Source: an uncultured Clostridia bacterium
Lineage (GTDB): Bacteria; Bacillota; Clostridia; Oscillospirales; CAG-272
Direction of reading: 5' to 3'
Assembly (NCBI GenBank): GCA_904501765.1
Contig: CAJGCM010000059.1
Coordinates: 1-11,794, forward strand
DNA: 11,794 nucleotides
In this document: piece by piece, positions 7,596 through 11,794 of the stretch
Position numbering within the stretch: the first letter of the stretch is position 1
Layout of the letters: each line of letters opens with the position of its first letter
Program-made: the position numbers and the translations under genes
Notes under the pieces: generated by a model
The model's database searches: none
What the model saw: the letters and a program-made list of their open reading frames with translations, nothing else
Told to the model about the DNA's origin: nothing

Positions 7596-7717
7596 GCTTG
7601 TTTTCCCACGAGGAAAACAAGCAATGATATCCGTCCCACACGGCGGGTGATATCGCTGCCGCGGTGATATCCTGCTTCGCAGGGTTTGGAGTTAGCGGGG
7701 CTTGTTTCCTCGTTTTT
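7596..7717 (+). repeat. GATATC-punctuated hairpin array with alternative pairing arms
   Basis: GCTTGTTTTCC (7596-7606) pairs perfectly with GGAAAACAAGC (7612-7622). The same right arm, CGAGGAAAACAAGC (7609-7622), can instead pair with GCTTGTTTCCTCG (7700-7712) with one bulged A, and that copy is followed by TTTTTT. Between these arms TGATATC occurs three times (7625-7631, 7648-7654, 7665-7671), separated by short GC-rich segments; the last is followed by the hairpin CCTGC-TTC-GCAGG (7671-7683). GATATC is its own complement, so copies can pair with each other. This resembles intergenic small repeat elements of gut Clostridia, though I cannot confirm the family. Confidence 0.6.
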
Positions 7718-7780
7718 TATTGCCGTATTCAGAGTCCTGTAGGTTTGATATATTTATGTAAGGAAGAAAAAATGTTTTTG

Positions 7781-7866
7781 AAAGCTTAAATAAACTCTTG
7801 AAATTTGTGGAACGTTTTTGACGTTGCGACAGCAAAATGTTCCCCAAATTTTATGTGTTTAAGCCT
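7781..7866. repeat. Long imperfect palindrome in the spacer
   Basis: The 18-base arm at 7801-7818 (AAATTTGTGGAACGTTTT) matches the reverse complement of 7834-7851 at 16 of 18 positions, with a 15-base loop. An outer pair GCTTAAA (7784-7790) and TTTAAGC (7858-7864) extends the symmetry after a small unpaired stretch. One of the two mismatches is a G-U pair in a plus-strand RNA. It may be a structured RNA, a remnant of a small inverted-repeat element or a protein-binding site; the sequence does not decide. Confidence 0.55.
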
Positions 7867-7930
7867 TGGTTAACAGACAAAGACTTGATTTAAGCTATTG
7901 CTTACTCCTCATTCACCGCAGGGCGGTCCC

Positions 7931-7950
7931 CCTTCTCCCACAGGAGAAGG
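7931..7950. repeat. Short perfect hairpin, no T-tract
   Basis: CCTTCTCC (7931-7938) and GGAGAAGG (7943-7950) form a perfect 8-base stem around CACA. There is no T-run on either side, so it is not a standard terminator. It may be part of a dispersed intergenic repeat. Confidence 0.5.
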
Positions 7951-7962
7951 CCAGTGAGAAGA

Positions 7963-8030
7963 CAAAAAACAGGCGAAGAAGCCGAATCACTCCGCACTTG
8001 AGTGATACACGCCCCATCGCCTGTCTTTTT
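7963..8030 (-). terminator. Compound terminator downstream of the second giant gene
   Basis: ACAGGCGA (7969-7976) pairs with TCGCCTGT (8017-8024). Enclosed within is a second perfect stem, ATCACTC (7986-7992) with GAGTGAT (8000-8006). Runs of A and T flank the outer stem, giving U-tracts on both strands. It lies about 220 bases past the stop at 8252, and it is the first good minus-strand terminator there. It should isolate the two giant genes from each other. Confidence 0.75.
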
Positions 8031-8251
8031 ATTTTATAGGGTAAGAAAAATTTCCAACCGCTATGTTTGGTTTGTTTTTTTGCAGTTTAGGTTTCAGTCG
8101 ATTATCGAATTTTATTTTAGATTTCCGAAGGGTGTCCCGTGGTCGGCAGGGCGCCCCTCGGAGTTTTTATTTTAAAGCTTTTTTCATAACACGGCAAAGC
8201 TTATCAAGCCTGTCAAAACCCTTTATATTCGTCCCTTTAGGGTATCTTATA

Positions 8252-11200
8252 TTAGGTTCCTGCGGGTCTGAATGCTTCTGCGTAAGTTACGTAGTTATAG
8301 AAGGATACTGCAAGGTCAGCGAGAGCTGCATCACTTGCGATTGTATTGAGGTAAGCTACAAGGTCGTAAGTACCTGTCTTACCGTCTGCCTTGGTTACGG
8401 TTATTACGTTGTCGAAGTCGAATACTCTCTTGGAGATTTCGTACACCTCGTCCTTAGCGAGAGTCTTCTCACCTGCGCCCTTCATAGAAACCTTTACGCC
8501 GTCCTCAAGAGCTGTAATAACGAACTTGGGAGAGGATGTAAGGTCTACGTAGATTGCGATAGAGCCGGATGCGTCGCCCATAGCTGTCGTTGCCGCGGGA
8601 AGAGTCGTAACGTTAGATGCGGGAGCGTAAGAAGCCTTGTCAGCTATCATAGAAGCAAGAATATTAGCGCCATCAGCAGCGTCCTTAACGGTGAAGTATG
8701 CGTATGCGTCTGCAAGGTAATCTGTAATTACGTATGCAAGCTCGTAGTTCGCATTATCAAGCGCCTCTGTGTTAAGAAGCTGATTAAGGTAGCCCTTAAC
8801 GCTTACTGTGTATTTAAGAGTCTTGGTGTATCCGCCCTCTACAAGAGTTACTGTGAAGGTTGTTGTCGTGAATACCTGGTTTGCGTCAACCTCTACAGCT
8901 TCCATATAGTAGTAGTCAGTACCGTCGATATTAACTGTTTCCTCAGAAAGGAGGTCCTTTGTAGCCTGGTCAAGTCCTGCGTAGAACTCTGCGGGTACGT
9001 AGAAGTTGATATCAAAGTTCATGTAAAGAGAAAGGTTGTAGAATGCGCCGAAGCCTTCTACTACGGTTACGCTGGTAGTAGGAATAACTGTTGTTCCTTC
9101 AACTGTCCATTCACCTGTGTGAGCAACGTTAAGTGTCGCACCGGCAAGATTTTCGATGCTTACGAACTGAGCGAAATCAAGAACGTTCTCGCCGTTCTTA
9201 ACGTTCATTACGTTAGCGGCATCACCTGCAAGGTTAACCCATGTGTACTCTGTTACGTCACTCTTAGCAACGACAGCGGTATTCATATCGGGAATAAGAA
9301 TTATCTTGTATGCGTCCTCTGCTGTGAAGTCAGGGTCGTTGGTGTAGTAAACGTACTTGGAGTAGTCTGCTACGCCGCCTTTGATAACAGGTCTTACGAA
9401 CTTATAGGTTACGGTTTCTGCGGAGAATTCGCCCTTTGTATATGCAACAGCGGTGTTCTCATCGCTTGCATTAACGCCGCTCATATTGTAAGCTACCGTG
9501 TTACCTGCAACAGCAATCGTATCGGTCGCATCGCCGGAAATATTAATTATTCCTGCAACGCGGCAATCTGTAAGTGTATAAGCTTCAGTTGTGGAACCAT
9601 TATTAGCGCTGAACATACTACCTCTTGTAGCATCGTTGCCTATAATGTCGCAGTTGGTGAAGTTCATCTTGGAGCCGCCGTTCAGATGGAACATCATATT
9701 AGCGGGACCGTAGTTGTAAACGCCGCTTGCGTTAACGAAGGTTGCGTTCTTGGGGTTGCAAACGAAAGCAACGCTACTTTGGTTAAGGTTGAACCATCCG
9801 CCGCCGCCTGTTCCGATCTTAACGTAGGTACCGCCGTTGACGAAAATCTTCTCGCCGGGCTTTGTAGTCCAAACGTCAAGCATATTGGTAGCCATAACGG
9901 TAAGGTTATCGCTGTATGAGCAATCAGCGCCGTCAGGTGAACCGAAGTAAAGGCATCCGCCGCCGCCTGCTGTCTGGAACAAACTGTCTTTGGCATATGG
10001 ATAATCACCGCCTTCGGTCGTTGAGGTTCTTATTTGAATAATCGTACCACCGGGAACGGTCGAGAAGAATCTGAGGTTGGATGCGCTGGAAGCAAGAATA
10101 GAGGTATTTTCTACTGACAGAGTAAAACCGTTAAGGTCGAAGTATGTATCGGTTCTGATGTAGTTGTCTCCGATGCCGTACCATCTGGTCTTCGCAACAA
10201 CGTCGTTATAAAGGATAACGTCAATCTTAGCATATTGACCGATTCCGTCATTCTTCAAAGCGGCAGTTATCTCTGCGCCAAAGTCAGCTACTACATCGTG
10301 ATAGAATATATTCTTACCGGATGTAATAACGTAATCCGCCTCAGAATATACAGGGTAGAAGTTAAGGTCGCCCTCTACTGCTGCGGGAACGCCATCAGCC
10401 TCGTAAACAGTTGCGCCCTCAAGAGCTGCGCTGTATGCCTCGAAGCTGTCGTAATCGGCAGGATTTACGTGAGACCAGGTAAGGTCGTTGAAGTAAAGAA
10501 TTCCTGTTTCGAAGAAGATCTTACCCTTGGTGGTAGTATTGATTCTGTCGTCAATGAAAGGAGTACCGCCCTGCTGGAATATAATAGAGGTTGTGCCATT
10601 GATGGTATTCCAGGTGTATGTTACGTCCTTCGTAGCGTAGAACTCAACTCCCTCGGGATAGTAGCTCTCCGCTATATCCTTTATGAGCAGGTTCTTAACG
10701 TAATCGCCCTTCTTCGTAAGGGTGTATCCGTTAGTATAAACCTTGCCTTCCGTTAAAACGGGTTCAGTTTCTGTAAAGTCGCTCCAGATACCAACGTGGC
10801 CGCCTGCAGCCTTAGCTGCTACGAGAGCCTCTTCAATGGTCGCATAGGGAGTGTTACCAACCATAGGACCGAATCTCAGAGCGTTTGTGCTGTATTCTGA
10901 ATAGAAGTTTTCGTACTTGAGAATATCTTTATAATTGTTAACGTCGAAGGCTTCGAACTTTCCGTAATCCTTGAAAGCTGCCTTCGTGCTGTTAGAAACA
11001 GCGATAGAAGCGCCCTGGGGATATGTACCGGCTGCCATCTCGGGTCTCATTTCCTTGATACCGACAGTTTCAACCTTTATCGCATCAACCTGCTCGCCGT
11101 TAACGAACGCCCAAAGGTTGGTCGTTGCCTGCTGAGTGAGGTCAACAACAACCGTAACAGAGTTCCATACGCCGAGCTTCATTGTACCCTTGTTAGAGGT

Positions 11201-11794
11201 GCCGTCAGCGTTCAGGATGAGGTCCTGATAGAAGTATCCTGCTGTGCCGCCGTCTGCGTTACAGCCGGTATAATGCATCTTTATAGGAATTGATGTTGCG
11301 GAAGAGGATGCGGGCATAATATCCATATGATAAACAGCAACCTTATACTCACCGCCGAAGAAGAGGTTTCCGCCGAGAGCCGAGAAATAAGAGGAGCTGC
11401 TAAAGGTTACTGTGCCGTCGTCATTTAAAGTAACTGTCTGGTCATGCACTGTATAGCTATCGTCGCCAGCCTTGGGGAGCATCCACTGCCAAACCCCTGT
11501 TCTGCCGCCGATTTCATTACCCGAGGTGTAGTAGCCACCGGGACGTCCGCCCGCGCTTGCGCCCTTTGCGAGGTAGGGACTTACGTAATCGTCTGCAACT
11601 ACAACGTAAGGACATTCAAGGTCGCCGAACATATCCTCAATAATCTTGGTGTTTGCGGGAAGGTCAAACACGGCATGATTGTTTGCAGAGAGTCTTGTAC
11701 CAACGGCAAGGTCAATGGTATGACCGTCGTTTCCGTCGAGAGTGTTAGTTCCGTTAACACCGGGCTGATATGAGGGTTCGAGATCAGTGGAACC
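8252..11794 (-). CDS. Second giant secreted-type protein, paralogue of the first (partial, N-terminus outside window)
   Basis: The frame is open from the right edge to TAA at 8252-8254, giving at least 1180 residues. A GTG at 11671 is not the start: the 41 codons before it encode SYQPGVNGTNT and HTIDLAVGTRL, which match SYQPGANGTNT and HTIDLAEGTRL in the neighbouring giant protein. Counting from the first visible codon, GDLECPYVV is at 57-65, a LamG-like region at about 96-306, VGNTPY at 312-317, a beta-helix-like stretch with DLNG near 553 and NGGTYVK at 653-659, a conserved block at 793-838 ending IPDMN, and the C-terminal module from about 917, ending SFYNYVTYAEAFR (1164-1176) plus PAGT. 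By alignment about 450 residues, including any signal peptide, are missing to the right. There is no sortase motif or terminal membrane helix. Function is unknown; an extracellular or surface structural or binding role is inferred. Confidence 0.87.
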   Translation of the reverse strand, partial: GSTDLEPSYQPGVNGTNTLDGNDGHTIDLAVGTRLSANNHAVFDLPANTKIIEDMFGDLECPYVVVADDYVSPYLAKGASAGGRPGGYYTSGNEIGGRTGVWQWMLPKAGDDSYTVHDQTVTLNDDGTVTFSSSSYFSALGGNLFFGGEYKVAVYHMDIMPASSSATSIPIKMHYTGCNADGGTAGYFYQDLILNADGTSNKGTMKLGVWNSVTVVVDLTQQATTNLWAFVNGEQVDAIKVETVGIKEMRPEMAAGTYPQGASIAVSNSTKAAFKDYGKFEAFDVNNYKDILKYENFYSEYSTNALRFGPMVGNTPYATIEEALVAAKAAGGHVGIWSDFTETEPVLTEGKVYTNGYTLTKKGDYVKNLLIKDIAESYYPEGVEFYATKDVTYTWNTINGTTSIIFQQGGTPFIDDRINTTTKGKIFFETGILYFNDLTWSHVNPADYDSFEAYSAALEGATVYEADGVPAAVEGDLNFYPVYSEADYVITSGKNIFYHDVVADFGAEITAALKNDGIGQYAKIDVILYNDVVAKTRWYGIGDNYIRTDTYFDLNGFTLSVENTSILASSASNLRFFSTVPGGTIIQIRTSTTEGGDYPYAKDSLFQTAGGGGCLYFGSPDGADCSYSDNLTVMATNMLDVWTTKPGEKIFVNGGTYVKIGTGGGGWFNLNQSSVAFVCNPKNATFVNASGVYNYGPANMMFHLNGGSKMNFTNCDIIGNDATRGSMFSANNGSTTEAYTLTDCRVAGIINISGDATDTIAVAGNTVAYNMSGVNASDENTAVAYTKGEFSAETVTYKFVRPVIKGGVADYSKYVYYTNDPDFTAEDAYKIILIPDMNTAVVAKSDVTEYTWVNLAGDAANVMNVKNGENVLDFAQFVSIENLAGATLNVAHTGEWTVEGTTVIPTTSVTVVEGFGAFYNLSLYMNFDINFYVPAEFYAGLDQATKDLLSEETVNIDGTDYYYMEAVEVDANQVFTTTTFTVTLVEGGYTKTLKYTVSVKGYLNQLLNTEALDNANYELAYVITDYLADAYAYFTVKDAADGANILASMIADKASYAPASNVTTLPAATTAMGDASGSIAIYVDLTSSPKFVITALEDGVKVSMKGAGEKTLAKDEVYEISKRVFDFDNVITVTKADGKTGTYDLVAYLNTIASDAALADLAVSFYNYVTYAEAFRPAGT

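Larger units (their letters stand above)
7500..8251. other. Non-coding spacer with several hairpin elements; no gene seen
   Basis: No credible coding region is seen on either strand. The stretch holds a direct repeat AAAACCGACA (7503-7512 and 7569-7578), the hairpin array at 7596-7717, the long imperfect palindrome at 7781-7866, a perfect hairpin at 7931-7950, and the compound terminator at 7963-8030. A GC-rich hairpin follows at about 8125-8158 (CCGAAGGGTGTCCC against GGGCGCCCCTCGG), with a T-rich plus-strand tail. Near the paralogue's stop lie short palindromes such as CCCTTTAGGG (8232-8241). Confidence 0.7.

Noticed and set aside
7623..7685. Repeated TGATATC units as a possible CRISPR array.
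   Set aside because: The repeats are only about 7-8 bases, spacings are short and unequal (23 and 17), and no cas gene is present.
8174..8195. Minus-strand ATGAAAAAAGCTTTAAAATAA after the second giant gene, resembling the start of a signal peptide (MKKALK).
   Set aside because: It stops after six codons, has no Shine-Dalgarno site, and nothing in the bases that follow continues a homologous frame.
8063..9919. A 618-codon open frame on the plus strand.
   Set aside because: It is antisense to the second giant gene with its codons in exact register. It stays open because that gene rarely uses TTA, CTA or TCA, which would be antisense stops. The product is rich in Cys and Val without domain-like patterning, and it has no family motif.
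10235..10756. A 173-codon plus-strand open frame.
   Set aside because: Antisense shadow of the second giant gene, which has far stronger evidence through its paralogue.

Overview
This window looks like chromosome from an uncultured gut member of the Clostridia (Bacillota). The reasons are AT-leaning but mixed codon use, a clostridial-type bile salt hydrolase, good Shine-Dalgarno sites, many rho-independent terminators, and very large secreted beta-rich proteins of a kind common in gut Firmicutes. This placement is an inference; there is no rRNA or marker gene to fix it.

Layout. 1-114 (+): the last 37 codons of a SpoU/TrmH-family RNA 2'-O-methyltransferase, followed by a strong hairpin terminator. 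290-1276 (+): a complete choloylglycine/bile salt hydrolase with the full catalytic set. 1301-1341: a bidirectional terminator between convergent genes. 1379-2443 (-): a two-domain SGNH/GDSL esterase with an N-terminal GxDLY domain. 2557-7395 (-): a 1612-residue exported protein with its own sigma-A-type promoter. 7396-8251: an 856-base non-coding spacer rich in hairpins. 8252 to the right edge (-): a second giant protein, a paralogue of the first, whose N-terminus lies outside the window.

The main story is the pair of giant proteins, which make up about 70% of the window. They align from residue ~452 of the first to its end. Shared parts are a LamG-like jelly-roll region, a linker with a VGNT-Y motif, a beta-helix-like stretch around NGGTYVK, a nearly ungapped conserved block ending AYKIILIPDMN, and a C-terminal module ending SFYNY(I/V)T(F/Y)AE. 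Neither shows a sortase motif, S-layer repeats, dockerin or transmembrane anchor at its C-terminus. The shared C-terminal module is therefore the best candidate for an undescribed attachment, secretion or assembly domain.

The other genes are probably independent transcription units. The bile salt hydrolase acts in the cytoplasm on conjugated bile acids that enter the cell. The SGNH enzyme likely removes an acyl group from a carbohydrate or related substrate. The spacer at 7500-8251 carries a GATATC-punctuated hairpin array enclosed by alternative pairing arms, a long imperfect palindrome, and a compound terminator. It looks like a landing site for small repeat elements rather than for protein-coding genes.
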